Made by a program: the position numbers and the translations under genes. A DNA stretch of 36,330 nt, taken from contig JAFLTF010000014.1 in NCBI GenBank assembly GCA_022510585.1, positions 1 to 36,330 of the forward strand. The letters are read 5' to 3'. The first letter of the stretch is position 1. Each line of letters opens with the position of its first letter. Shown here piece after piece: positions 24,624-32,056 of this stretch. Under the pieces are notes generated by a model that was not told the DNA's origin, did no database searches, and saw only the letters and a program-made list of their open reading frames with translations. Source of the stretch: Lachnospiraceae bacterium (GTDB lineage Bacteria > Bacillota > Clostridia > Lachnospirales > Lachnospiraceae).

Positions 24624-25691
24624 ATGGATATTAAGCCTCTTGTGATTGGAGATTTGGTCGCCGGAATACCTGTGATGCAGGGAGGAATGGGTGTAGGAGT
24701 CAGCCTGTCCGGCCTAGCGGGTGCAGTGGCTGCGGAAGGCGGAATCGGGATTTTATCCACAGCACAGATTGGGTACCGAGATCCGGATTTTGACAGCGAT
24801 CCCATTGGCTGTAACTTAAAGGCCATCAAAACAGAGCTGGACAAGGCGAGGAAGCTTGCCGGGAACGGTATCCTTGGCATGAACATTATGGTGGCCACGA
24901 GACAGTATGAGGAATATGTCAAAGCAGCTGTTGCCGCCGGTGTGGATCTGATCGTATCGGGAGCAGGTCTGCCGATGAATCTTCCCGGTTTGGTGAAAGA
25001 TGCCAAAACGAAGTTGGTTCCGATAGTTTCCAGCGTTAAGTCAACACAGGTCATCATAAAATACTGGCTGAAAAAATATAGCAGATTGCCGGATGCGATC
25101 GTGATCGAAGGACCATTGGCGGGAGGTCATCTCGGTTTTTCGGCAGAGCAGCTTAATGATCTGGAAAATCTCAGGTTTGATGATGAAGTAGAAAAAATTA
25201 TTCACACAGTAAAGCAGCTAGAAGAAGAGCATCGATTCGAAATACCCGTCATAATGGCAGGCGGTATTTATACAAGAGAAGATATGGAGCATTATCTGAA
25301 ATTTGGCGTATCCGGTGTGCAGATGGCAACCAGGTTTGTGACGACCTATGAGTGTGATGCTGACGATGCCTATAAGCAGAGCTATATCGATGCAAAGAAA
25401 GAAGATATTGTCATCGTGAAAAGTCCTGTCGGTATGCCGGGCAGAGCGATCTTAAATCCCTTTATGGAAAGGGCGGCAGGAGGAGAAATTCCTCACGGGA
25501 AATGCCATTTGTGTGTCAGCACCTGCGATCCGGCCAAGACGCCATATTGTATTACAGATGCTCTTATCAATGCAGTGACGGGAAATGTGAACGAAGCTCT
25601 TTTGTTCTGCGGTGCGAATGCTTACCGTGCAACGAAGCTGGAACATGTGAAAGATATTATGAAAGAGTTTGCCCCGGAAAGGATCAAATAG
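24624..25691 (+). CDS. Second FabK-like flavoprotein (nitronate monooxygenase family)
   Basis: 355-residue FMN barrel of the 2-nitropropane dioxygenase/FabK superfamily. Features are IPVMQGGMGVGVSLSGLAGA, GGIGILSTAQIG, VSGAGLPMNLPGL, IEGPLAGGHLGFS (the His-bearing segment), VIMAGGIYTREDMEHYL and VQMATRFVTTYECD. It is longer than FabK and ends with a Cys-containing stretch, HGKCHLCVSTCDPAKTPYCI, absent from the FabK copy at 20194; this could bind a metal or form disulfides. Nitronate oxidation is the formal family activity, but its place between fabZ and fabH suggests a role in fatty acid or ACP chemistry, for example an alternative enoyl reductase. The function is unproven. GGAGG precedes the ATG, and fabH starts four bases after its stop. 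Confidence 0.85.
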   Translation: MDIKPLVIGDLVAGIPVMQGGMGVGVSLSGLAGAVAAEGGIGILSTAQIGYRDPDFDSDPIGCNLKAIKTELDKARKLAGNGILGMNIMVATRQYEEYVKAAVAAGVDLIVSGAGLPMNLPGLVKDAKTKLVPIVSSVKSTQVIIKYWLKKYSRLPDAIVIEGPLAGGHLGFSAEQLNDLENLRFDDEVEKIIHTVKQLEEEHRFEIPVIMAGGIYTREDMEHYLKFGVSGVQMATRFVTTYECDADDAYKQSYIDAKKEDIVIVKSPVGMPGRAILNPFMERAAGGEIPHGKCHLCVSTCDPAKTPYCITDALINAVTGNVNEALLFCGANAYRATKLEHVKDIMKEFAPERIK

Positions 25692-25695
25692 AGAA

Positions 25696-26658
25696 ATGAA
25701 AACAAGAATTATAGGAACGGGAAGTTGTCTGCCGGAGACAATTGTAACAAATGATGATCTGTCCAAAATTATGGATACATCTGATGAGTGGATCAGCAGT
25801 CGTACAGGTATCAAAGAACGCAGACTGGTGAAAGAAGAAACCACTGCCGGCATGTCCGTGCAGGCGGCCCGGATGGCAATGGAAAATGCGGGCATTTCAC
25901 CGCAGGAGATAGACCTGATCATCGTAGGAACGATTACGGGCGATTACTTAACGCCGTCTACGGCATGTGAGATACAGGCGGCAATCGGAGCTAAGAACGC
26001 TGTGGCTTTTGATATCAATGCGGCCTGTTCCGGATTCATGTTTGCCCTGCATACGGCGGATGCATATTTCAAAGCGGGCATTTATAAGACAGCACTCGTT
26101 TTGGGTGCAGAAACACTTTCCAAGATCATGGACTGGAACGATAGAAGTACCTGTGTTCTCTTTGGTGACGGTGCGGGAGCCGTGGTTGCACGGGCAGACG
26201 AAACCGGTCTTCTTGCATATGAGCAGGGAAGTGACGGTATGAAAGGGAAGGTGCTGGCATGCCGTGACAGGCGGAATAACAACCCGCTTGTACAGGAGTC
26301 GAAAGAACCGGAATATGTACATATGGACGGGCAGGAAGTATATAAATTTGCAGTGACGACAGTGCCGGCATCTATCCGGAAAGTATTGGATGAAGCCGGT
26401 CTGAAGGCGGAGGAAATTGATTATTTTATTCTGCATCAGGCTAATATCCGTATCATACAATCTGTGGCAAAACGTTTGAAAGTTGCGGAAGACAGATTCC
26501 CGATCAGCTTGGATCATTGCGGAAACATTTCTGCAGCAAGTGTACCGATCCTATTAGATGAAATGAACCGTAAGGGACTGTTAAAACAAGGCATGAAAAT
26601 TGTGTTGTCAGGATTTGGTGGCGGACTCACATGGGGATCTGCGGTCTTAGAGTGGTAG
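25696..26658 (+). CDS. fabH: 3-oxoacyl-[ACP] synthase III
   Basis: Starts fatty acid synthesis by condensing acetyl- or branched acyl-CoA with malonyl-ACP. Start ATG 25696 (MKTRIIGTGSCLPETIVTN) rather than 25669, which lies inside the preceding gene. About 320 residues. The Cys-His-Asn triad is visible in INAACSGFMFAL (Cys near 111), ILHQANIRIIQ and CGNISAASVPIL; GDGAGAVV is also present. It is unusually last among the fab genes, whereas clostridial operons often have fabH near the front. ogt starts eight bases after the stop. Confidence 0.95.
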   Translation: MKTRIIGTGSCLPETIVTNDDLSKIMDTSDEWISSRTGIKERRLVKEETTAGMSVQAARMAMENAGISPQEIDLIIVGTITGDYLTPSTACEIQAAIGAKNAVAFDINAACSGFMFALHTADAYFKAGIYKTALVLGAETLSKIMDWNDRSTCVLFGDGAGAVVARADETGLLAYEQGSDGMKGKVLACRDRRNNNPLVQESKEPEYVHMDGQEVYKFAVTTVPASIRKVLDEAGLKAEEIDYFILHQANIRIIQSVAKRLKVAEDRFPISLDHCGNISAASVPILLDEMNRKGLLKQGMKIVLSGFGGGLTWGSAVLEW

Positions 26659-26666
26659 GTGGAGAC

Positions 26667-27137
26667 ATGAACGGTATCAATCGATGTAATATGGATACGC
26701 CGATCGGCAATCTTGTCATAGAAGAAAACGGAGAGGCGATCGTCGCCCTGCACATTGCGCCGAGACAGGAGAACACCTGCGAAACGCCGCTTTTGCTGGA
26801 AACAAAGAGACAGCTTCGGGAGTATTTTGCGGGAAAACGACGGGAATTTGCATTGCCGGTAGCGCTTAATGGAACCGAATTCCGCAGGAAAGTATGGGAG
26901 GTCCTGCGTACCATTCCCTATGGAGAAACCCGCAGTTACGGCGAAGTAGCAGCCGCAGTCGGAAATCCGAAAGCATCCAGGGCCGTTGGCGGAGCCAACC
27001 ATAACAATCCGGTCATGATCATCGTTCCCTGCCACCGTGTCATTGGAGCGGACGGCAGCCTGACGGGATTTGGCGGCGGACTTTCTGCAAAAGAATATCT
27101 GCTTTCTTTGGAAAGGAAGTACTGTGATAAATTGTAA
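26667..27137 (+). CDS. ogt: Methylated-DNA--protein-cysteine methyltransferase
   Basis: Suicide enzyme that repairs O6-alkylguanine by moving the alkyl group to its own Cys. About 156 residues from ATG 26667, preceded by GGTGGAG; the ORF-track start at 26631 lies in fabH. Motifs are the N-terminal MDTPIGNLVIEENG, FRRKVWEVLRTIPYGETRSYGEVA (DNA-binding helix-turn-helix), AVGGANHNNPV with the Asn hinge, and the active-site VPCHRVIGADGSLTGFGGG. It probably rides at the end of the fab transcript, ended by the hairpin at 27177. Confidence 0.94.
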   Translation: MNGINRCNMDTPIGNLVIEENGEAIVALHIAPRQENTCETPLLLETKRQLREYFAGKRREFALPVALNGTEFRRKVWEVLRTIPYGETRSYGEVAAAVGNPKASRAVGGANHNNPVMIIVPCHRVIGADGSLTGFGGGLSAKEYLLSLERKYCDKL

Positions 27138-27176
27138 AGTTGCTTCATAAACTACCAATAAGAAAAAGTGAGGAAC

Positions 27177-27210
27177 AGCACGCATAGGATTTTTATCGGC
27201 GTGCTTTTTG
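27177..27210 (+). terminator. Terminator-like hairpin between ogt and spmA
   Basis: Stem AGCACGC paired with GCGTGCT around a 15-base loop, running into TTTTTGTG. It sits over the region the ORF track gives as the spmA N-terminus, which supports the later ATG at 27216 as the spmA start. Confidence 0.6.
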
Positions 27211-27215
27211 TGTTC

Positions 27216-27863
27216 ATGTTAAACTATATCTGGGCATTTATGATTTTGATCGGTGTCGTCTATGGCGCTTTTACCGGGAATATTGAGGCGGTGTCGAATG
27301 CGGCGCTGGATTCAGCCGGGGAGGCAGTAACTTTGTGTATTACCATGATCGGTGTTATGTCCCTGTGGGTGGGTTTGATGGAAATTGCACAGAAATCCGG
27401 GCTGATTGCAAGTATGACCAAGGGAATCTCCCCATTTATTACGTTTCTATTCCCCAAAATTCCGCGCGACCATCCGGCAAGAGAATATATCTCCACAAAT
27501 CTCATCGCTAATATTTTAGGACTGGGCTGGGCGTGTACACCGGCAGGGCTGAAAGCCATGGAAGAGCTTGCGAAACTGGAAAAGGAACGAGGCAATCCCG
27601 AATACCTTTCCGATGACAAAGTAGAGAAAGACATGGCGATCCGACGGAAACAAGAGCGAACCGCGTCAAAAGAGATGTGTGACTTTTTAATTTTGAATAT
27701 TTCTTCCTTGCAGTTGATACCAGTGAATATGATCGTATACAGGCAGCAGTACGGTAGTGTGAATCCGACAGCGGTCATTGCTCCGGCGATTGTGGCGACG
27801 TTTTTCAGTACGCTGGTGGCGGTTGTATTTTGTAAAATCAGAGCACAAGAATGGTTTACATAA
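27216..27863 (+). CDS. spmA: Spore maturation protein A
   Basis: Membrane protein of the nucleoside-recognition/gate family; in B. subtilis SpmA and SpmB are needed for proper dehydration of the spore core. I place the start at ATG 27216 because MLNYIWAFMILIGVVYGAFTGN lines up with the start of known SpmA. The GTG at 27168 in the ORF track would add 16 residues over the terminator hairpin, and neither has a good ribosome site. Later segments are FLFPKIPRDHPAREYISTNL, LGLGWACTPAGLKAMEEL and FLILNISSLQLIPVNMI. A charged insert of about 25 residues near 125-150 makes it longer than the Bacillus protein. Its usual neighbour spmB lies 3 kb downstream. Confidence 0.88.
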   Translation: MLNYIWAFMILIGVVYGAFTGNIEAVSNAALDSAGEAVTLCITMIGVMSLWVGLMEIAQKSGLIASMTKGISPFITFLFPKIPRDHPAREYISTNLIANILGLGWACTPAGLKAMEELAKLEKERGNPEYLSDDKVEKDMAIRRKQERTASKEMCDFLILNISSLQLIPVNMIVYRQQYGSVNPTAVIAPAIVATFFSTLVAVVFCKIRAQEWFT

Positions 27864-27914
27864 CATTGAAGACGTGCAGTTCATTCCCTCAAAATTGCGG
27901 TTCATTCACAAATA

Positions 27915-27943
27915 TTGCCAAAGGAAATAAATTCTATTATAAT
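27915..27943 (+). promoter_or_regulatory. Promoter of the FIST-receptor-ROK unit
   Basis: TTGCCA (27915-27920), an exact 17-base spacer and a perfect TATAAT (27938-27943), 24 bases before the FIST gene's ATG. It gives these three genes their own start inside the spmA-spmB interval. Confidence 0.75.
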
Positions 27944-27967
27944 GTGCAAAGGAAAGGAGTGCGTAAA

Positions 27968-29023
27968 ATGAAGCAATTTTTCGGAACTAGCAATAGAGGA
28001 GATTTGCGGGAAGCAGTAAACGGTCTGAAGTCACCGGAAGCGATTTTGCTGTTATCCAATGCAGATCAGTTTGAGGAACATGTCGCCCAGCTTGAGGATG
28101 CATTTCCGGGAGTACCCAGCATCGGCTGTATTGACATGTGTTATGACACCAAGGTTGTAGAAAAGGGAGTAGGCGTTGTTGCATATGAAGGCGTGACCGC
28201 CGTGGCAGGCGTTTTGGAACAGGTCTCTACCATGCCGGTGAAATACATAGAGCGTTTTATGAAAGATGTGGACAAGGTGAAGGCAGGCTCCAATGATACG
28301 GTCTGTATTGATTTTTGTACGGGGAATGATGCCTGTGTGCTGACCACGATTGCCGGTGTACTTAACAACAAGAGAATCTCTCTGGTGGGCGGAACCGGTG
28401 ATGCCGGCAAGGTATCCGTCAACGGTAAGGTATATTCGGATGCGGATGCCTATGTATTAATCAAAAATAACAACGGTAAGGTTGGCGTATATAAAGAGAA
28501 TATATACAGACCCATGGAAGAGGGTTACAGGATGATTGCCTCTAAAACCGACCGCAGCAGTTATACCATGGGAGAATTAAACAGTAAAAGCGCAAAACAG
28601 GTCTATATGGATCTTTTACAGATCAAAGAGGAGGATATCGGGACGCAGACTTTCCGGAATCCTTTTGGCAGATTCAACGGACAGGATGTGAGCATTATTG
28701 CGATCAAAGATGTGGTAGGAAGTGCACTTTCCTGCTACAGACAGATAAATGATTCAGACGTACTCACCCTTTTGGAATTAAAAGACTACCATGAAGTTGT
28801 GGAAGAGACTGTATCCCAGATCAAAAATGATTTTTCTCATATATCCGGAGTATTTTCCATCAATTGCCTGTTCCGCTATCTGCTCTTTTCACAGAACAAA
28901 GATGTGCAGAAGTATTTGGACGCTATGGGTCAATTAGGAAATCATGTGGGTATGGTCGGTTACGGGGAACATTATAATAATCAGTTTTTGAATCAGACCA
29001 TGACTTGTGTGGTATTTGAGTAG
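27968..29023 (+). CDS. FIST-domain sensory protein
   Basis: 351 residues from ATG 27968, which has GGAAAGGAG upstream; the ORF track start at 27851 is too far back. The N-terminal FIST_N region (about 1-190) has [42 protein letters not shown] and [19 protein letters not shown]. The C-terminal FIST_C region (about 200-345) has [34 protein letters not shown] and the closing [23 protein letters not shown] is known as a ligand-sensing domain found alone or attached to chemoreceptors, kinases and cyclases, with amino acids among proposed ligands. Here it is a free-standing soluble protein next to a receptor that has no sensory domain of its own, so it may be that receptor's detached sensor. Confidence 0.88.
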   Translation: MKQFFGTSNRGDLREAVNGLKSPEAILLLSNADQFEEHVAQLEDAFPGVPSIGCIDMCYDTKVVEKGVGVVAYEGVTAVAGVLEQVSTMPVKYIERFMKDVDKVKAGSNDTVCIDFCTGNDACVLTTIAGVLNNKRISLVGGTGDAGKVSVNGKVYSDADAYVLIKNNNGKVGVYKENIYRPMEEGYRMIASKTDRSSYTMGELNSKSAKQVYMDLLQIKEEDIGTQTFRNPFGRFNGQDVSIIAIKDVVGSALSCYRQINDSDVLTLLELKDYHEVVEETVSQIKNDFSHISGVFSINCLFRYLLFSQNKDVQKYLDAMGQLGNHVGMVGYGEHYNNQFLNQTMTCVVFE

Positions 29024-29045
29024 AAAGAGCAGGGGGACCTTATAT

Positions 29046-29987
29046 ATGTTTCGTAAGAAAAAGGAAGTACAACAGCAGGCAGAACAAATTATGGAAAAAC
29101 CGAATTATTATCCAATCAGATATGTAACGCGCAGCCTGAAAAATTATCAAAAACAGTTGCTGACAAAGGAGGTTGACTCCTTAGAAGAACTTCAGCAAGT
29201 AGCGATTTCCTTTGATGAAGTGTTGGCAGTAAACACAGCTTCCAAGGATAAGCTGGAGAATTTTCGTGATCGTTTTGTACAGGTGGGCGAGATCTCGGAA
29301 CAGTTCGCAGAAGTCAAAAAGAATATTGATGCGTCCGTAGAACAGGCACAGAAGCAGGTAGGCGGTTTGAAGGATAGCTCCGGCGAGGTTCAGGAACATT
29401 TCACGGAAATGCAGGGAACTTTTACGGATTTCCAGAATTCTGTGCAGGACATCAAAGAATGTATGGGCAAGATTATCACAATTGCCAATCAGACCAATAT
29501 GCTTGCCTTGAATGCCTCTATTGAAGCAGCACGGGCTGGCGAGCAGGGCAAAGGTTTTGCGGTAGTTGCCGAGGAGGTTAAGAATCTTGCCAGTGAGATC
29601 AAGGAATTGATCAATGTGGTGAGCCTCAGTATCAACAGCGTGGAAGAAGGTACGGAAAAGCTGAACAGCAGTATTGAGATTTCCAGAGATGCATTGAGTA
29701 AGAGTTTAGAGGATGTTGACGCAACCTTTACTGTATTTGATCAGATTACGACCGCGGCAGTCGGCGCCAGAGAGGTGCAGGACAGGATCGGAGATGCCAT
29801 TGCGGTTTCTGAAAGGGAGCTTAACGAGGTCAATAGTTCCTTCATACAGATGGAACAGCAGTATCAGGAGTTGATGGGGCACATTGCCAAGGCAAATGAT
29901 CTGGGGACTACCAAGGGTGCATTGTTTGAAGATATGGACAATATGATCTCTCAGATTGATCCTATTGTGGATGAAGTAGAATCATAA
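29046..29987 (+). CDS. Soluble methyl-accepting chemotaxis-type signalling protein
   Basis: 313 residues from ATG 29046 with a GGGGGA ribosome site. There is no transmembrane helix and no recognisable periplasmic, PAS, HAMP or globin domain. After about 50 variable residues the protein is helical and carries the strongly conserved receptor tip [20 protein letters not shown] followed by [19 protein letters not shown], the CheA/CheW contact site. The flanking helices are short compared with full receptors. It should be cytosolic and could signal to CheA or act on other partners. No che or flagellar gene is in the window. It lies 22 bases after the FIST gene and 13 before the sugar kinase. Confidence 0.9.
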   Translation: MFRKKKEVQQQAEQIMEKPNYYPIRYVTRSLKNYQKQLLTKEVDSLEELQQVAISFDEVLAVNTASKDKLENFRDRFVQVGEISEQFAEVKKNIDASVEQAQKQVGGLKDSSGEVQEHFTEMQGTFTDFQNSVQDIKECMGKIITIANQTNMLALNASIEAARAGEQGKGFAVVAEEVKNLASEIKELINVVSLSINSVEEGTEKLNSSIEISRDALSKSLEDVDATFTVFDQITTAAVGAREVQDRIGDAIAVSERELNEVNSSFIQMEQQYQELMGHIAKANDLGTTKGALFEDMDNMISQIDPIVDEVES

Positions 29988-30000
29988 TAGAGGTATGGAC

Positions 30001-30879
30001 ATGTTATTCGGAGCATTGGAAACTGGCGGAACCAAGATGGTGTGCGCCATTGGAAATGAAAAGGGAGAAATTCTGGAGCAGGTGTCAATCCCGACGGAGA
30101 CGCCGGAGCTTACCATGCCGAAGGTACTTTCTTTTTATCGTGACAAGAAAATTTCGGCTTTAGGTATCGGCTGTTTCGGACCCATTGATTTAAATCGTAA
30201 CTCTGCTACATATGGGCACATTACAACGACGCCGAAAACGGCATGGCAGTATTATGATATTGTAGGCATATTTGAGAGGGAACTGGGAGTTCCGATAGGC
30301 TTTGACACAGATGTGAATGCTTCTGTCCTGGGAGAATATACATGGGGAGCCGCCAGAGGTCTGAACAGTTGTATTTATATTACGATCGGAACCGGAATCG
30401 GCGTAGGAGTCATTGCAGACGGCGGGCTTCTTCACGGTATGCTGCATCCGGAAGGTGGACATATCCTGCTTCGAAAATTGCCGGAAGATACATATGAAGG
30501 GTTTTGTCCTTTCCATGAGAACTGTTTTGAAGGTCTTGCTGCGGGACCTGCCATTGAAGGAAGATGGGGAAAGAAAGCGCTAGATTTGGAACATAGTCAT
30601 AGGGCATGGGAGATGGAAGCTGAGTATATCGCGCAGGCATTGGTCAACTATACCTGTATTCTGTCACCACAGCGCATCATCCTGGGTGGTGGTGTCATGC
30701 ACCAAACGCAGCTGTTTCCGATGATTCGAGACAGGTTTACAAAATTACTGAACGGTTATTTGAAAACAAAGGAATTAGAAGACATGAATACCTTCATTGT
30801 GGCGCAGAGCCTGGAGGATAAACAAGGTATTTTGGGAGCACTTAAACTAGCTATGGTGGAGCTTGAGAGAAATTCATAA
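30001..30879 (+). CDS. ROK-family sugar kinase (fructokinase-like)
   Basis: About 292 residues. The ATP motif near the N-terminus is GALETGGTKMVCAIG; ALGIGCFGPIDLN and FDTDVNASVLGEYTWGAARG contain the catalytic Asp (DTDVNA). YITIGTGIGVGVIADGG and the zinc-site-like HPEGGHILL...CPFHENCFEGLAAGPAIEGR place it among ROK fructokinases/mannokinases of Firmicutes. ATG 30001 is chosen because AGAGG is seven bases upstream; ATG 29995 would have only one base between. It phosphorylates free hexose, probably fructose or mannose, in the cytosol. No transporter is next to it, and its linkage with FIST and receptor genes is unusual. Confidence 0.9.
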   Translation: MLFGALETGGTKMVCAIGNEKGEILEQVSIPTETPELTMPKVLSFYRDKKISALGIGCFGPIDLNRNSATYGHITTTPKTAWQYYDIVGIFERELGVPIGFDTDVNASVLGEYTWGAARGLNSCIYITIGTGIGVGVIADGGLLHGMLHPEGGHILLRKLPEDTYEGFCPFHENCFEGLAAGPAIEGRWGKKALDLEHSHRAWEMEAEYIAQALVNYTCILSPQRIILGGGVMHQTQLFPMIRDRFTKLLNGYLKTKELEDMNTFIVAQSLEDKQGILGALKLAMVELERNS

Positions 30880-30889
30880 AAAAAATATA

Positions 30890-30925
30890 GCCTGCATAAA
30901 TTTTAAGGAAAGAATTTATGCAGGC
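30890..30925. repeat. 13-bp perfect hairpin just before spmB
   Basis: GCCTGCATAAATT pairs with AATTTATGCAGGC around a ten-base loop that contains AAGGAA, the only ribosome-site-like sequence nearby. The right arm ends six bases before the spmB ATG. No T-tract follows, so it is a poor plus-strand terminator; control of spmB translation is possible. Confidence 0.65.
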
Positions 30926-30931
30926 ATTTCT

Positions 30932-31459
30932 ATGACGCAGGTTTTTGCACACTTTTCTAATATTATTATCCCGGTTATTATCTTCTATATTGTAGCCTAT
31001 GGACTGGCAACGAAAACGAAAGTTTATGAGGAATTTATCAAGGGCGCCAAAGATGGATTCCACACGGTGATACAGATCATGCCAACATTGATTGGCCTGA
31101 TGGTGGCAGTGGGGGTACTTCGTGCGTCAGGTTTTTTGAGCTTTTTGGGCAGTCTGTTTGCGGGAGTAACGGAACGATTCGGTTTTTCATCGGAATTGAT
31201 TCCGTTAATATTGATTAAGATGTTTTCTTCCTCTGCAGCCACCGGACTGGTGCTTGATATTTTTAAAAATCACGGTCCGGATTCTCTGATCGGAATGACG
31301 ACTTCGATTATGATGAGTTGTACGGAAACTGTTTTTTATACAATGTCGGTCTATTATATGGCAGCGAAGGTCACCAAAACAAGATATACGCTTGCCGGGG
31401 CGATTCTGTCAACCATTACAGGAGTCGTGGCAAGCATTATTCTGGCAGGATTACTTTAA
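30932..31459 (+). CDS. spmB: Spore maturation protein B
   Basis: About 175 residues, membrane protein, partner of SpmA in spore core dehydration in Bacillus. Start ATG 30932 (MTQVFAHFSNIIIPVIIF) fits family N-termini; the ORF-track start at 30863 runs through ROK coding sequence and the hairpin. Characteristic segments are EEFIKGAKDGFHTVIQIMP, VAVGVLRASGFL, LILIKMFSSSAATGLVLDIF and SIMMSCTETVFYTMSVYYMAA. It is normally directly downstream of spmA; here three unrelated genes lie between. No clear ribosome site outside the hairpin. Confidence 0.92.
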   Translation: MTQVFAHFSNIIIPVIIFYIVAYGLATKTKVYEEFIKGAKDGFHTVIQIMPTLIGLMVAVGVLRASGFLSFLGSLFAGVTERFGFSSELIPLILIKMFSSSAATGLVLDIFKNHGPDSLIGMTTSIMMSCTETVFYTMSVYYMAAKVTKTRYTLAGAILSTITGVVASIILAGLL

Positions 31460-31471
31460 AGGTAAGAGATA

Positions 31472-31509
31472 TCAAAATATTTGACGGTCAAAGTATTGTT
31501 TGATAAAAT
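31472..31509 (+). promoter_or_regulatory. fabT promoter with overlapping FabT-like operator
   Basis: Promoter TTGACG (31481-31486), 17-base spacer, TAAAAT (31504-31509). The dyad TTTGA-CGG-TCAAA (31480-31492) covers the -35, and a further TCAAA half-site lies at 31472-31476. This arrangement suggests that FabT represses its own gene. Confidence 0.72.
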
Positions 31510-31593
31510 AAGTACGGAGTTTACTACAGTTTGACAAAACCACCGCCCGGCGTGTGAAAAGAAATTTGTATACATTTCAGAATGGAAGGCAAT

Positions 31594-32040
31594 ATGGATA
31601 TTAATAGCGCATTGAATGATGTGTTGGTAAAGTTATTCCGCAACATCAATGCAATTGAAGAACAGGCAATTCGAACAGAAGAATATCAGAATGTTACAAC
31701 AAATGACATGCATGTCATAGAAGCGATCGGCATGGATGAGAAGAAAAACATGACAACAGTCGCCAAAGCGCTGCATGTGACCACAGGAACTCTCACGATT
31801 GCCGTCAATAGTCTGGTCAAAAAAGGATATGTGAACAGGGTCAGAAGTGAGGAGGACAGAAGGGTGGTGTTGGTCTCCCTTACGGAAAAAGGCAAAAAGG
31901 CGTTCATCCATCACAGACAGTTTCATGAAGAAATGATCAGTACTATTGTGGAACAGCTTTCGGAAGAAGAAAAAAGAGTGTTGGAAAAAGCTTTACGCAG
32001 CATTCTGCATTTTTTTATGTCCCATAGGAAGGAATTGTAA
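31594..32040 (+). CDS. fabT: MarR-family fatty acid biosynthesis repressor FabT
   Basis: 148 residues from ATG 31594, with GGAAGG four bases ahead; ATG 31582 has no ribosome site. It is a winged helix-turn-helix MarR protein: MTTVAKALHVTTGTLTIAVNSL (recognition region), then KKGYVNRVRSEEDRRVVLVSLTEKG (wing). The N-terminal helix with INAIEEQAIRTEEYQNVTTNDMH resembles streptococcal FabT along its length. FabT binds DNA with long-chain acyl-ACP as co-repressor and turns down fab genes. Operator-like palindromes before this gene, acpP and fabD support the call. Unusually it is about 4.9 kb downstream of fabH instead of heading the fab operon. Confidence 0.9.
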   Translation: MDINSALNDVLVKLFRNINAIEEQAIRTEEYQNVTTNDMHVIEAIGMDEKKNMTTVAKALHVTTGTLTIAVNSLVKKGYVNRVRSEEDRRVVLVSLTEKGKKAFIHHRQFHEEMISTIVEQLSEEEKRVLEKALRSILHFFMSHRKEL

Positions 32041-32056
32041 AAAGGTCAGAAAGTAC

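Noticed and set aside
24413-25057. 214-residue minus-strand ORF across fabZ and the NMO-like gene
   Set aside because: Spans two real genes in antisense; Pro/Ser-rich shadow translation.
26514-27185. 223-residue minus-strand ORF opposite ogt
   Set aside because: Opposite a gene with intact catalytic motif PCHRV; nothing recognisable in the antisense frame.
31531-31541. TTGACAAAACC shared by the fabT leader and the start of acpP promoter P1 (19846)
   Set aside because: In the fabT leader no -10 follows at 16-18 bases, and an 11-base match to a -35-like sequence can be chance.
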